Origin: Anaeromyxobacter sp.
GTDB lineage: Bacteria; Myxococcota; Myxococcia; Myxococcales; Anaeromyxobacteraceae
DNA: 64,000 nt
Reading direction: 5' to 3'
Assembly (NCBI GenBank): GCA_016718565.1
Contig: JADKCZ010000018.1
Coordinates: forward strand, 25,001-89,000
Shown here: piece by piece, positions 16,789 to 27,104 of the stretch
Layout: every line of letters starts with the position of its first letter
Position numbering within the stretch: the stretch's first letter is position 1
The notes under the pieces: model-generated
Database searches by the model: none
What the model was told of the DNA's origin: nothing
What the model saw: only the letters and a program-made list of their open reading frames with translations
Position numbers and translations under genes: made by a program

Positions 16789-19503
16789 ATGCTCTCGACG
16801 ATGAGGATGGGCTCGAAGATCCTTGCCGGTTTCGGCGCCGCGGTGCTGGTGATGTTGCTGGTGGGGGTCGTCGCCTACCTCGGCTCGACCACCCTGGCCG
16901 CCCACATCGAGGAGCTGAGCGACGTCGAGTTCCCGGCCTACCGCGCCATCGCGACCATCAAGGAGGGGCAGACCGCGGTGGCCCGCGGGCTGAACACGGT
17001 GGTGCAGCGGCGCGCCACCGCGGACATGCTGGAGTCCGGGCACGCCGACGTGCGGGACGCCTTCGGGCGGATCGACGGCGCCTGGAAGGCCTTCGAGGCC
17101 CTGGAGCGCTCGACGGAGGTCGGCCAGGCGTGGGCGGGGGTGAAGGGCCCGTTCGGCGACTGGCGCGGGCGCGCCGCCCGGCTGCAGGCCACCATCGAGG
17201 ACCGCACCCGGCGGCTCCGGTCCGGCACGTCCAAGGACGACCCGGCGGTGCTGGCCCTCGACGAGGACATCTTCTCCCAGTACGGGGAGCTGCGGCGGGC
17301 CTTCAAGCCGGCCGAGGCGCCGGTGCTGGCGGTGGCCGCCGCCGTGGAGCGCGAGCTCGAGCTCACCCAGGCCGCGTCGCAGCGCGACGCCGGCCGCACC
17401 GTGACGGCCCTGCTGATCGCCATCCTGGTCGGGGCGGCGCTGCTCATCGCCCTGGGCGCCCTCCTGGGCAGGAGGATCGGCGGCACGGTGGCGGCGCTGG
17501 TGGGGGAGGCGGGCAAGCTGCGCCAGGCGGTGCAGGCGGGGCAGCTCGGGGTGCGCGGGGACGAGGCGGCGGTGGAGGGGGAGTTCCGGCCCATCATCGC
17601 GGGCATCAACGAGACCATGGCGGCGGTGGAGAGGCCGACCCGCATGGTGGTGGAGTGCGTGTCGCGGATCGGCCAGGGGGACATCCCGCCCAAGATCACC
17701 GAGCGGTACCAGGGCGACTTCGACCTCATCAAGGGCTCGCTGAACGGCTGCATCGACGCGGTGAACGCGCTGGTGGCGGACGCGTCCATGCTGGCCAGGG
17801 CCGGGGTGGAGGGGCGGCTGGCCACCCGGGCCGACGCCTCGAAGCACCAGGGCGACTTCCGCAAGGTGGTGGCCGGCGTCAACGACACGCTGGACGCGGT
17901 CATCGGCCCGCTCAACGTGGCGGCCCGGTACGTGGACCAGATCTCCAAGGGGCAGATCCCGGAGAAGATCACGGCGGCCTACGCCGGCGACTTCAACACC
18001 ATCAAGGAGAACCTGAACCGGTGCGTGGACGCGGTGAACCGGCTGGTGGCCGACGCCGGGATGCTGGCCCAGGCCGGCGTGGAGGGCCGCCTGGCCACCC
18101 GCGCCGACGCCAGCAAGCACGAGGGCGACTTCAAGAAGGTGGTGGAGGGGGTCAACCAGACGCTGGACGCGGTCATCGGGCCGCTCAACGTGGCGGCCAG
18201 GTACGTGGACGAGATCTCCCGCGGGGCCATCCCGCAGAAGATCACCGAGCGCTACGCCGGCGACTTCAACACCATCAAGGACAACCTGAACACCTGCATC
18301 GACGCGGTGAACCGGCTGGTGGCCGACGCCGGCACCCTGGTGGACGCGGCGGTGGCCGGGCGGCTCGCCACCCGGGCGGACGCCTCGAAGCACCAGGGGG
18401 ACTTCAAGAAGATCGTGGACGGCGTCAACCAGACGCTGGACGCGGTGCTGGCGCCCATCACCGAGGCGGCCGGGGTCCTGGAGAAGCTCTCCACCCGCGA
18501 CCTGCGCGCCCGGGTGACCGGCAGCTACCAGGGCGAGCACGCCAGGATCAAGGACTCCCTCAACGCCACGGGGCAGGCCCTGGAGGAGGCCATCTCCCAG
18601 GTGGCCGCGGCGGTGGAGCAGGTGTCGAGCGCGTCGCAGCAGATCGCCGCCTCGTCGCAGGCGGTGGCCTCCGGCGCGTCCGAGCAGGCCTCCTCGCTCG
18701 AGCAGACCAGCTCGTCCCTCGAGTCGGTGCTCTCCATCACCAGGCAGGCCACCGACCACGCCCAGCAGGCCAACACGCTGGCCGCCGAGGCCCGCACCGC
18801 CGCCACCGACGGCGCGGCGGCGGTGGAGCAGATGCAGGGGGCCATGGGGAAGATCAAGGCCTCGGCCGAGAGCACCTCGCAGATCATCCGGGACATCAAC
18901 GACATCGCCTTCCAGACCAACCTCTTGGCCCTGAACGCGGCCGTCGAGGCGGCCCGGGCCGGCGAGGCCGGCCGCGGCTTCGCGGTGGTCGCCGAGGAGG
19001 TCCGCAGCCTGGCGCTGCGCGCCAAGGAGGCGGCCATGAAGACCGAGGAGCTCATCCGCCAGTCGGTCAAGCAGGCCGGTGAGGGCGAGGTGACGGCCAG
19101 GCACATGGCCGGGAAGCTCGGCGAGATCGTCAGCGGCATCGGCAAGGTCTCGGACATCGTCTCGGAGATCGCCGCCGCCGCGAAGGAGCAGTCGTCCGGC
19201 ATCGACCAGGTCAACCAGGCCGTTGGGGAGATGGACAAGGTGACCCAGCAGAACGCCGCCTCCGCCGAGGAGTCCTCCTCCGCGGCCAGCGAGCTGAACG
19301 GCCAGGCCGAGGAGCTGGCCGCCATGGTCGGCGCCTTCCAGCTGAGCCGGGGCGCCACGAGCGGCCAGGTGCGGCGCCCGACCGCCACCTCGCAGCAGGC
19401 GCGCGCCGCCGCCCCGACCCGGAGGCCCGCCGCGGCGCTCAGGGGCAAGCCCGGGCCGGACGCCTTCCCCATGGACCAGGCCGACGACGTCAGGGACTTC
19501 TAG
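16789..19503 (+). CDS. Methyl-accepting chemotaxis protein with poly-HAMP array
   Basis: This gene encodes a 904-residue chemoreceptor. TM1 (about residues 10-32) and TM2 (about 204-226) bracket a roughly 170-residue periplasmic sensor. A long array of HAMP-like modules follows, alternating two types: GRLATRADASKHQGDF...GVNxTLDAV and IPxKITxxYxGDFNxIKxxLN. They occur as four pairs with a period of about 92 residues. The signalling domain carries the conserved tip DINDIAFQTNLLALNAAVEA. The C-terminus has a Pro/Arg/Ala-rich tail ending DDVRDF. The ATG follows GGAGG. The ligand is unknown. Neighbouring respiratory genes suggest redox or electron-acceptor taxis (inference). Confidence 0.9.
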   Translation: MLSTMRMGSKILAGFGAAVLVMLLVGVVAYLGSTTLAAHIEELSDVEFPAYRAIATIKEGQTAVARGLNTVVQRRATADMLESGHADVRDAFGRIDGAWKAFEALERSTEVGQAWAGVKGPFGDWRGRAARLQATIEDRTRRLRSGTSKDDPAVLALDEDIFSQYGELRRAFKPAEAPVLAVAAAVERELELTQAASQRDAGRTVTALLIAILVGAALLIALGALLGRRIGGTVAALVGEAGKLRQAVQAGQLGVRGDEAAVEGEFRPIIAGINETMAAVERPTRMVVECVSRIGQGDIPPKITERYQGDFDLIKGSLNGCIDAVNALVADASMLARAGVEGRLATRADASKHQGDFRKVVAGVNDTLDAVIGPLNVAARYVDQISKGQIPEKITAAYAGDFNTIKENLNRCVDAVNRLVADAGMLAQAGVEGRLATRADASKHEGDFKKVVEGVNQTLDAVIGPLNVAARYVDEISRGAIPQKITERYAGDFNTIKDNLNTCIDAVNRLVADAGTLVDAAVAGRLATRADASKHQGDFKKIVDGVNQTLDAVLAPITEAAGVLEKLSTRDLRARVTGSYQGEHARIKDSLNATGQALEEAISQVAAAVEQVSSASQQIAASSQAVASGASEQASSLEQTSSSLESVLSITRQATDHAQQANTLAAEARTAATDGAAAVEQMQGAMGKIKASAESTSQIIRDINDIAFQTNLLALNAAVEAARAGEAGRGFAVVAEEVRSLALRAKEAAMKTEELIRQSVKQAGEGEVTARHMAGKLGEIVSGIGKVSDIVSEIAAAAKEQSSGIDQVNQAVGEMDKVTQQNAASAEESSSAASELNGQAEELAAMVGAFQLSRGATSGQVRRPTATSQQARAAAPTRRPAAALRGKPGPDAFPMDQADDVRDF

Positions 19504-19596
19504 GCGGGAGCGGGCCGGCGCACCGCCGCGGGGCGCACCTCGACTCCGCGCCTGCGGCGCTCCGCTCGGTGCGAACGGGGGGGGGCCTGCCCTCCC

Positions 19597-20526
19597 CTAC
19601 ACCTGCCCGGCCGCCACCATGATCCAGCGCAGCGCCAGCCCGCCCACCAGCACCAGGGCCGGGGCCACCAGCGTGGCGCGCAGCACCTTTCGGCCCTCCA
19701 GGACCTCCAGCAGCGCCGGCACGCCCAGGCCCGTCACCACCACCAGCGCCCAGAAGGCCGCGGTGTAGGGCCCGCCCAGGAGCAGGCCCGCCGCCGCCTG
19801 GCTGGCCGCCGGCCCGGAGGCCAGGCCCACCAGGAAGAGGAGCAGCAGCACCACCTCGGCGCCGATGGCCCACAGGTCCCACCGGGCCAGCGCGTGGCGC
19901 TCGTCGTGGCTCACCGGGAAGAGCATGAGCAGGGCCGCGCCGGTGGAGAGGCCCGAGACCAGGAAGAGCGGCCCCAGCACCGAGGAGGCCCACAGCGCCC
20001 GGGCCCCCAGCGTGGAGAGCAGGACGCCGGTGTAGAGCCCCAGGCCGATGCCCACCACCAGGTTGGCGGCCCGCAGCCCCTCCGCCCGAGGCAGGGCCAG
20101 GGCGCGCGCCCGGCGCACCAGCCCGCCGAGCGGCCCCAGCCGGCCCGCCAGCCACCCGGCCTGGTCGTCGGCCAGCGCCGCCAGCGCCACCAGCAGCGAC
20201 ACCGGGTAGACCACCAGCAGGATCCAGGCGCCCCAGCTCATGGGGGAGGTCCAGCGGAAGGCCAGGTAGAAGCGCCAGACGAAGAGCTTGTGCTCCAGGT
20301 CCAGGAAGAGGGCCACCATGCCCACCGTCACCAGCGCCGGGGCCGCGAAGGGGAGCCAGCGCAAGGCCCGCGAGCGCTCCCCCGGCCGGGCCAGCAAGAG
20401 GGTGGTCAGGATCATCACCCCGGCGGCCATGCCGCCCAGGAACAGGTAGACGGGGATCTCCCAGCCCCAGACGTGCAGCTGCGGATCGACCAGGTGGCTG
20501 TGACGGGCGACGTCGAGCTCGGTCAT
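19597..20526 (-). CDS. psrC: NrfD/PsrC-type quinol-interacting membrane subunit
   Basis: This gene encodes a 309-residue membrane protein with about eight hydrophobic helices and the N-terminal PQLHVWGWEIPVYLFLGGMAAG typical of NrfD/PsrC proteins. These exchange electrons between menaquinone and an Fe-S subunit. It is the last gene of the psrABC set and starts 12 bp after the Fe-S subunit. The symbol follows the polysulfide reductase model; the true substrate of the complex is not proved by sequence. Confidence 0.82.
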   Translation of the reverse strand: MTELDVARHSHLVDPQLHVWGWEIPVYLFLGGMAAGVMILTTLLLARPGERSRALRWLPFAAPALVTVGMVALFLDLEHKLFVWRFYLAFRWTSPMSWGAWILLVVYPVSLLVALAALADDQAGWLAGRLGPLGGLVRRARALALPRAEGLRAANLVVGIGLGLYTGVLLSTLGARALWASSVLGPLFLVSGLSTGAALLMLFPVSHDERHALARWDLWAIGAEVVLLLLFLVGLASGPAASQAAAGLLLGGPYTAAFWALVVVTGLGVPALLEVLEGRKVLRATLVAPALVLVGGLALRWIMVAAGQV

Positions 20527-20538
20527 GGCGACTCCCGC

Positions 20539-21081
20539 CTAGGTGAGGAAGAAGACGTAGGGCCGGGTGCCGGCCCCGGGCTGGAGGACCAGGTTGGGCC
20601 GCCGGTTCACCAGGCGGGACACCTCGCTGGCCGGGTCGGCCAGGTCGCCGAAGGTGAGCGCCCGGGTCGGGCAGGTCTCCTGGCAGGCCGGCACCTGGCC
20701 GCGCTCGACGCGGTGCAGGCAGAAGGTGCACTTGTCCACGTAGCCGTCGGGGTGGACCCAGCGGGCGCCGTAGGGGCAGGAGGCCATGCAGGCCTTGCAG
20801 CCGGTGCACTTGTGCTTGCTCACCAGCACCACCCCCCCGTCGGCCACGTGGCTGGCGCCGGTGGGGCAGGCGGCCACGCAGGGCGTGTCGCCGCAGTGGT
20901 TGCAGCGCTCGGAGCGGATCTGCATGGTCAGGTCGGGGAAGGTCCCGTGGACCTCCTGCACGATCCAGTCGCGGAAGCCGCCGCTGGGCAGGGCGTTCTC
21001 GGTCTTGCAGGAGATGACGCAGGCGTTGCAGCCCACGCAGCGGCGGGTGTCCACCGCCATGGCGTAGCGGCGGGCGGTCAT
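20539..21081 (-). CDS. psrB: Four-cluster 4Fe-4S ferredoxin-like electron transfer subunit
   Basis: This gene encodes 180 residues with four [4Fe-4S] motifs: CVGCNACVISCK near the start, CNHCGDTPCVAACP, CTGCKACMASCP, then CTFCLHRVERGQVPACQETCP. This is the usual DmsB/PsrB/NrfC arrangement. It should wire the molybdenum subunit to PsrC at the periplasmic side of the inner membrane. Its ATG overlaps the stop of the catalytic-subunit gene (ATGA). No own signal peptide is visible, consistent with co-export with the Tat-tagged catalytic subunit. Confidence 0.88.
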   Translation of the reverse strand: MTARRYAMAVDTRRCVGCNACVISCKTENALPSGGFRDWIVQEVHGTFPDLTMQIRSERCNHCGDTPCVAACPTGASHVADGGVVLVSKHKCTGCKACMASCPYGARWVHPDGYVDKCTFCLHRVERGQVPACQETCPTRALTFGDLADPASEVSRLVNRRPNLVLQPGAGTRPYVFFLT

Positions 21082-23315
21082 GCCACCTCCGGCGCGCGCT
21101 CGAAGCGCACGAAGTTCACGTTCATGCCTGTGCCGCCCATGATGGGGTCCAGCTTGTAGCGGGTGGTGAGGAGGGCGTCGGAGGCGCCGCGCCCGAAGGC
21201 GTAGCGCTGCTTCGCGGCGGTCTGGCCCCAGCCGTGGACCATGAAGACGCAGTCGGTGCGGATGCGCTGGGTCAGCTTCACCTTCACCGGGGTGGAGCGG
21301 ACGCCGTCCTGGTTGACCAGCACCACCTTCTCGCCCTGCTCCAGGGGCCTGCGCTCGAAGCCCGGCAGGCGGGCCGCCGCGTCGGCGTTGAGCCAGACCT
21401 CGTTCTCCGGGTAGGGCTCGGCCAGCAGGCGGTTGTTGACGGTGCGGCCGAAGGTGTGGAGCGGCGCCCGGCCCGAGAGGAGCCGGAAGTGGTCGGGCGG
21501 GGCCTCCTCCTGCGGCCGGAAGACCGGCAGGGGGTCGAAGTCGAGGTCGGCCAGCTCCTGGGAGTAGAGCTCGATCTTGCCGCTCTCGGTCTCGAGCGTG
21601 AGCTCGGCCCCGTCCTCCTGGCAGGTGGGGAAGGGCTCGCCCATGAGGACGCCGGTGGTGGAGAGGACCTCCCAGCTCTGCCCCTTCACCGCCAGGCGCG
21701 CCTGCACGTACTCGCGGGCGTCCTTCCAGGGGAAGTGGCTGGAGAGGCCCACCTTGGCGGCCAGCTCCTTCACGATCCACCAGCCGGGCTTGGAGTCGTA
21801 GAGCGGCGGCACCACCATCTGCCGCACCGCCAGGAAGGGCTGGCGCCAGGGGCCGTTCCAGGCGTCGTCGTCGCGCTCCAGGTAGGTGGCCTCGGGCAGG
21901 ACCACGTCGGCGAAGCCGCAGATCTCGGCCGGGAGCACGTCGACCGCCACCAGCAGCTCCAGCTGCTGGATGGCCTCGATGAGCCGGGGCCGGTCGGGCA
22001 TGGCCTGGATGAGGTTGCAGCCGTAGACCATCCAGGCCTTCAGGTCGTAGAGCGACTGGCCGGGCCGGGTGGCGTCGCACAGACCGCTGGCCAGCACCTC
22101 GGAGGCCAGCGGATACCGGCCGCCCTTTGGCTTGTCCACCTTGGGGCGGGTGGCCGGCGGCGGCAGGCCGCCGTGCGGGTAGCCGGCCAGCGGGAACTTG
22201 TCCTGCTTGACGTAGCCGCCGCGGCGGCCCCAGCTGCCCAGCAGGGCCACCAGGATGGCCATGGCCCGCTCGCGCTGGGTGTCGTCCCCGTACCAGACCG
22301 TGTGGCGCCCCGGGTGGATGAGCGAGGCGGGACGCGCCGCGCCGATGAGGCGGGCCGAGGCGCGGATCAGCCCGGGGTCGAGCCCGGTGATGGCCCCGGC
22401 CCACTCGGGCGTCGAGGTGGCCACGTGGGCCTTGAGCTCCTCGAGGCCGGTGGCGTGCTCCGCCAGGTAGGCGGCGTCGTAGAGCCCCTCCGCCAGCAGC
22501 ACGTGGATCCAGGAGAGCAGCAGCGCGATGTCGGTGCCCGGCTTGATGGGCAGCCAGTAGCGCGCCTTGGAGGCGGCCACCGAGAAGCGCGGGTCCACCA
22601 CCACCAGCTGGGCGCCGGCGCCCAGGGCGTCGGCCAGCTCCTGCACCTGGGTGTTGTGCATGTTCTCGCCCAGGTGGCTGCCGATGAGGGTGATGCACCG
22701 GGCGTTGGCCAGGTCCAGCGGCTCCGGCGAGCCGAGCGGCGTGCCGAAGGTGAGCTGGAAGGCCGCCTCGCGCGGCCCGCGGCACTGGGCGTAGGACGGC
22801 GCGCCGATGTTGGGCGAGCCCCAGGCCTTCATGAACTGCTTGAACCAGGCGCCGCCCGAGCCGTGCGTGAAGAGGGCCAGGGCCTCCGGCCCGTGGCGCT
22901 GCTTCACCCCCTCCAGCCCCTCGGCCACCTTGCCCAGGGCGGCGTCCCAGGAGACCTCCTCGAAGACGTCCTCGCCCCGCTTGGCGCGGCGCAGCAGCGG
23001 CCGCTGCAGCCGGTCGGGGTCGTAGAGCAGCCCGGTGCCGCCGGCGCCGCGCGGGCACAACATGCCGCGCGAGAGGGGGTGGGCCGGGTTGCCGGTGATC
23101 TTGGTGACCCGCCCGTCCTTGACGTGGGCCAGCACGCCGCAGCCCCAGAAGCAGAGCTCGCAGTAGGAGGCGACCACCTGGTCGCCGTCGGTGCGCGGGT
23201 CGGGGGTGGGGTCCCCGTCCAGCCCCCACCAGCGGGTGGGCAGGCCGGTGGCCAGCGCCGCGCCGCCCGCGCCGCCCGCCCCGATCTGGATGAACTGCCG
23301 CCGTGACAGCGCCAT
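21078..23315 (-). CDS. psrA: Molybdopterin oxidoreductase catalytic subunit, PsrA/PhsA-like, Tat-exported
   Basis: This gene encodes 745 residues of a Mo-bisMGD enzyme. A twin-arginine leader SRRQFIQIGAGG begins at residue 4. The N-terminal cluster motif CELCFWGCGV is completed by a cysteine in MLCPRG. The candidate Mo ligand is a Cys in SYAQCRGPREAAFQ, as in PsrA/PhsA-type enzymes. EICGFADVVLPEATYLERDD is typical of the polysulfide, thiosulfate and tetrathionate reductase branch. The C-terminus has the bisMGD-binding domain. GAGGAG precedes the ATG. Polysulfide or thiosulfate are the best guesses from family and neighbours; arsenate or selenate cannot be excluded. Confidence 0.85.
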   Translation of the reverse strand: MALSRRQFIQIGAGGAGGAALATGLPTRWWGLDGDPTPDPRTDGDQVVASYCELCFWGCGVLAHVKDGRVTKITGNPAHPLSRGMLCPRGAGGTGLLYDPDRLQRPLLRRAKRGEDVFEEVSWDAALGKVAEGLEGVKQRHGPEALALFTHGSGGAWFKQFMKAWGSPNIGAPSYAQCRGPREAAFQLTFGTPLGSPEPLDLANARCITLIGSHLGENMHNTQVQELADALGAGAQLVVVDPRFSVAASKARYWLPIKPGTDIALLLSWIHVLLAEGLYDAAYLAEHATGLEELKAHVATSTPEWAGAITGLDPGLIRASARLIGAARPASLIHPGRHTVWYGDDTQRERAMAILVALLGSWGRRGGYVKQDKFPLAGYPHGGLPPPATRPKVDKPKGGRYPLASEVLASGLCDATRPGQSLYDLKAWMVYGCNLIQAMPDRPRLIEAIQQLELLVAVDVLPAEICGFADVVLPEATYLERDDDAWNGPWRQPFLAVRQMVVPPLYDSKPGWWIVKELAAKVGLSSHFPWKDAREYVQARLAVKGQSWEVLSTTGVLMGEPFPTCQEDGAELTLETESGKIELYSQELADLDFDPLPVFRPQEEAPPDHFRLLSGRAPLHTFGRTVNNRLLAEPYPENEVWLNADAAARLPGFERRPLEQGEKVVLVNQDGVRSTPVKVKLTQRIRTDCVFMVHGWGQTAAKQRYAFGRGASDALLTTRYKLDPIMGGTGMNVNFVRFERAPEVA

Positions 23316-23391
23316 GGTGTGCTCCTCGACGGACTGCGGACGTGGCTCTCCCGGGACCAGGGTCCAGGGAGGACGCCGGACGGTCAGCCGC

Positions 23392-23721
23392 TCAGCGGCT
23401 GCACTTCTCCATGCAGGTGACCAGCCCCTCCAGGTTCCGCTCCACCAGCCGGTAGGTGGCGCCGCCACCCTCCCGGTCGGCCGCCACCAGCCCGTGGCCC
23501 CGCAGGATGCGCAGCTGCTGCGACACGATGGCCTGGCTGGCGCCCAGCCGCTCGGCCATCGCCCCCACCCGCTCGTCCCCCTCCACCAGCAGCGCGATGA
23601 TGCGCAGCCGGAGCGGGTGGGCCACCGCCTTCAGCACCTCGGCGAGGTGCACGGCGCGCGACGGGTCGGTGGCGATGGGCGGCCGCGCCAGGGAGGCGAC
23701 GCGGGCGCGGGCCGGCTTCAT
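23392..23721 (-). CDS. ArsR/SmtB family transcriptional regulator with C-terminal CxxxC
   Basis: This winged-helix repressor has about 109 residues. Its helix-turn-helix is AERLGASQAIVSQQLRILR, preceded by LKAVAHPLRLRIIALL. It lacks the alpha3 ELCVC metal motif. The only cysteines are in the last seven residues, TCMEKCSR. A related CxxxC ending occurs in the other ArsR of this window. Thiol, persulfide or metal sensing through this pair is an inference. It is embedded in the YeeE-Psr operon, 76 bp before psrA. A GTG at 23736 is an alternative start. A candidate operator is the inverted repeat at 25290-25309. Confidence 0.85.
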   Translation of the reverse strand: MKPARARVASLARPPIATDPSRAVHLAEVLKAVAHPLRLRIIALLVEGDERVGAMAERLGASQAIVSQQLRILRGHGLVAADREGGGATYRLVERNLEGLVTCMEKCSR

Positions 23722-23761
23722 GGCGGTGGGATCCACGGCAGGGGCTGGGAACCCGTCGCGG

Positions 23762-24067
23762 CTAGCAGCCGCCCGGCTTCTTGAAGTAGGTCGAGACGTT
23801 CTTGCCGCCCTTGACCACGTACTTGGCCTTGATCTCGTCCCCCACGCCGATGCGCTTGTCGGCGAACTTGTCGAGGGTGATCTTGTCCTCGACGGTGAGG
23901 ACCACGCTCTTGCCGGCGTCGTCCTGCAGGGTGACGGCGGCGGTGGCGCCGGCCTGCTCGATCTTGGCCACCTTGCCGAGGAACTTCTCGTCGGCCAGGG
24001 CCGGGGCGGCGGTGAGGGCGAGCAGGGCGGCGGCGGCGACGAGTGCGGCGGCGAGACGCTTGAACAT
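23762..24067 (-). CDS. Small secreted protein of unknown function
   Basis: This 101-residue protein has a clear Sec signal peptide (MFKRL, then an Ala/Leu core, cleavage after APALA near residue 25). The mature part is about 76 residues, GKVAKIEQAGATAAVTLQDD and VVLTVEDKITLDKFADKRIGVGDEIKAKYV, suggesting a small beta-barrel/OB-like fold. It ends in a single cysteine, GGC. It lies between the YeeE pair and the ArsR gene in one operon. It resembles small periplasmic proteins found in selenite/tellurite or sulfur respiration clusters, but I cannot assign it. Confidence 0.75.
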   Translation of the reverse strand: MFKRLAAALVAAAALLALTAAPALADEKFLGKVAKIEQAGATAAVTLQDDAGKSVVLTVEDKITLDKFADKRIGVGDEIKAKYVVKGGKNVSTYFKKPGGC

Positions 24068-24089
24068 GGGTGGCTCCGGTGGGCGAGGC

Positions 24090-24719
24090 TCAGGCCTGCG
24101 GGGGGGAGGCGGCGGCCCTGGCGGCCGCCGACCGGTTGACGAGCGCCTCGATCCTGGCGGCGCCCTTGAAGGTGAAGTACGCGACCACGGCCGCCAGCAG
24201 CGCCAGCACCAGCGGCGGCACGCGCAGCAGGGTGTAGAGGAAGACCCCGCCCAGCTTGCCGCTGTCGTGGAAGGCGCCCAGCGCCGGCTGGACCTCGGCG
24301 TACAGCACCGTGCCGAGGACCACGCCGAGCACGGTGAAGGCGCCGTCGAGCTTGCCGGAGGCGGCCGCCACCACCGAGGTGCCGGGGCAGTAGCCGGAGG
24401 TGACGAAGCCGGCGCCCACCAGCAGGCCCCCCACGATCATGGGCCAGAGGTAGGTGGGGTAGTTGATGGTCACGGCCCGGAGATCGAGCAGGCCCACCGC
24501 GGCCAGCAGCGAGGTGCCGATGGCCGCCGTCACCACCGCGGTGAACATGGTGCGGTAGACCGTCATCTTGGTGCCGTAGAACTGGGCCACCAGGATCTGG
24601 GCGCGGCCGAAGCCGGCCCGCTCCAGCACGAAGCCGAAGGCCACGCCGATGACCAGCGCCCCGGCCAGCGACAGGGGGGTGAGGGCCTCCTGGGCCAGCG
24701 CATCAGTCGGGAAGATCAT
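24090..24719 (-). CDS. YeeE/YedE family permease, C-terminal half
   Basis: This 209-residue integral membrane protein carries the YeeE/YedE motif SGYCPGTSVVAA, with the cysteine conserved in this family, and GFGRAQILVAQFYG near the start. The thiosulfate transporter TsuA belongs to this family and uses conserved cysteines to pass sulfur compounds. Here the family is split into two short ORFs, with the upstream half supplying the second motif. The ATG overlaps the upstream stop. Sulfur-compound import in service of the Psr or octahaem system is inferred. Confidence 0.85.
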   Translation of the reverse strand: MIFPTDALAQEALTPLSLAGALVIGVAFGFVLERAGFGRAQILVAQFYGTKMTVYRTMFTAVVTAAIGTSLLAAVGLLDLRAVTINYPTYLWPMIVGGLLVGAGFVTSGYCPGTSVVAAASGKLDGAFTVLGVVLGTVLYAEVQPALGAFHDSGKLGGVFLYTLLRVPPLVLALLAAVVAYFTFKGAARIEALVNRSAAARAAASPPQA

Positions 24720-25231
24720 CGCCACTGCCTCCGCACGAAGTAGGCCACGCCGTAGCCGCCGCCGAAGAAGCACATGAAGAAGATCCAGGCGCCCGCCGAG
24801 AAGAGCGCGCCGCCCGAGAGCGCCTGGCCCGAGGCGCAGCCGCGCGCCATCTGGGCGCCGACGCCCATCAGCGCGCCGCCTCCCACCGCCAGGGCCAGCC
24901 GCGGCGCCTCGCCGAAGGTCGGCCCCCGCAGGGTCTCGCGGCCGAAGCGGCCGCTGGTGTAGGCCCCCAGGAAGCCGCCCAGGATCACGCCCAGCGTCTG
25001 GAAGACCAGCCAGTACTTGAGCGGCGGGCCGTCCTCGATGGCGCTGGCCATCAGCGGCACCTCCTCCACGTGGGCCGGGGCCGCCGCTTGCACGGCCGCC
25101 ACGCCCACCCGGAAGCTGGCGCCCGAGGCGCCCAGCCCCTTGCCGGTGAGGAGGAAGGTGGCCAGCAGCACCAGCCCCAGGGCCACGCCGGCCAGGTAGG
25201 GGTTCCAGAACGTGTCGGGGTTCTTCTCCAT
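24716..25231 (-). CDS. YeeE/YedE family permease, N-terminal half
   Basis: This 171-residue membrane protein has the motif ARGCASGQALSGGALF, the other conserved cysteine site of YeeE/YedE proteins. The N-terminus FWNPYLAGVALGLVLLATFLL is hydrophobic from residue 12. It is the first gene of the seven-gene minus-strand operon running to psrC. It lies 82 bp downstream of a predicted sigma-54 start site. It is a paralogue of the gene at 30900-31424, which shares NPYLAG and ARGCTSGQALSGG. Confidence 0.86.
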   Translation of the reverse strand: MEKNPDTFWNPYLAGVALGLVLLATFLLTGKGLGASGASFRVGVAAVQAAAPAHVEEVPLMASAIEDGPPLKYWLVFQTLGVILGGFLGAYTSGRFGRETLRGPTFGEAPRLALAVGGGALMGVGAQMARGCASGQALSGGALFSAGAWIFFMCFFGGGYGVAYFVRRQWR

Positions 25232-25289
25232 CCGGTGTTCCTCCCGGGGCGCCCACCACCTCGGCGCCCGCCCGCCAGCTGATGCGTCT

Positions 25290-25309
25290 ACATAGCAGTA
25301 TCGCTACGT
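25290..25309. promoter_or_regulatory. Inverted repeat, candidate operator at the yeeE promoter
   Basis: ACATAGC-N6-GCTACGT has 7-bp arms (six of seven matched) and a 6-bp spacer. It is one of the few AT-richer spots nearby and lies just downstream of the predicted sigma-54 transcription start. The position suits a repressor; the ArsR encoded in the same operon is the natural candidate (inference). Confidence 0.5.
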
Positions 25310-25312
25310 CGC

Positions 25313-25337
25313 GATGTCTGAGTGCAAGGCCCTTGCC
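25313..25337 (-). promoter_or_regulatory. Predicted sigma-54 promoter of the yeeE-psr operon
   Basis: The minus strand reads CCGGCAAGGGCCTTGCA: GG at 25337-25336 and GC at 25325-25324 with exactly ten bases between, matching the -24/-12 rule, and a good TTGCA -12 element. The predicted start is near 25313, about 80 bp before the first gene. The EBP gene at 25493-26917 is directly upstream. Confidence 0.65.
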
Positions 25338-25492
25338 GGGGAGGCCCCGTCCAGGTGCGCGATCCGACTGGTGTGGGCCCGGCGCACACGTGGCGAGAAG
25401 CCCCAGCCCTGCGCGAGTTCCCCCAGGTGGCAGACCAGGCGACAGGTAGGACCTCAAACGAACCGACCCCGACCGCGCCCAGGCCGGCCCCC

Positions 25493-26917
<1,425 letters not shown>

Positions 26918-26925
26918 GTGTCACC

Positions 26926-26969
26926 TCGACTTGAGTCGAATCGTCTCGCGTTGCGCGACGCCACGTCGC
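26926..26969. promoter_or_regulatory. Candidate enhancer sites (two CGAC/GTCG inverted repeats)
   Basis: TCGACT-TG-AGTCGA at 26926-26939 and GCGACG-CCA-CGTCGC at 26955-26969 share the form CGAC-N4/5-GTCG. They lie 54-97 bp upstream of the -24 element at 27023, a usual position for EBP binding sites. The adjacent EBP gene reads away to the left from 26917. Confidence 0.45.
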
Positions 26970-27020
26970 ATTCATGGGACATCATGCCCACAAGCATCTG
27001 GACTTTCAAGACTTCGCTCC

Positions 27021-27048
27021 TGGGCACGGTCCACGCATTGTTCTGCTA
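27021..27048 (+). promoter_or_regulatory. Predicted sigma-54 promoter of the first octahaem operon
   Basis: TGGGCACGGTCCACGCA has GG at 27023-27024 and GC at 27035-27036 with ten bases between. The -24 block GGGCACG is close to consensus; the -12 is ACGCA. The predicted start is near 27047, leaving a leader of about 140 bp that contains a perfect inverted repeat. Confidence 0.65.
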
Positions 27049-27104
27049 GCGAGAAACGAGCCGCCTGGCCGAACCGACGGCCGCCGGCCGAAGACAAGAA
27101 GTCC

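Noticed and set aside
17640..18480. Tandem DNA repeats of about 276 bp
   Set aside because: They are the coding DNA of duplicated HAMP-like modules, already described under the chemoreceptor, not an independent repeat element.
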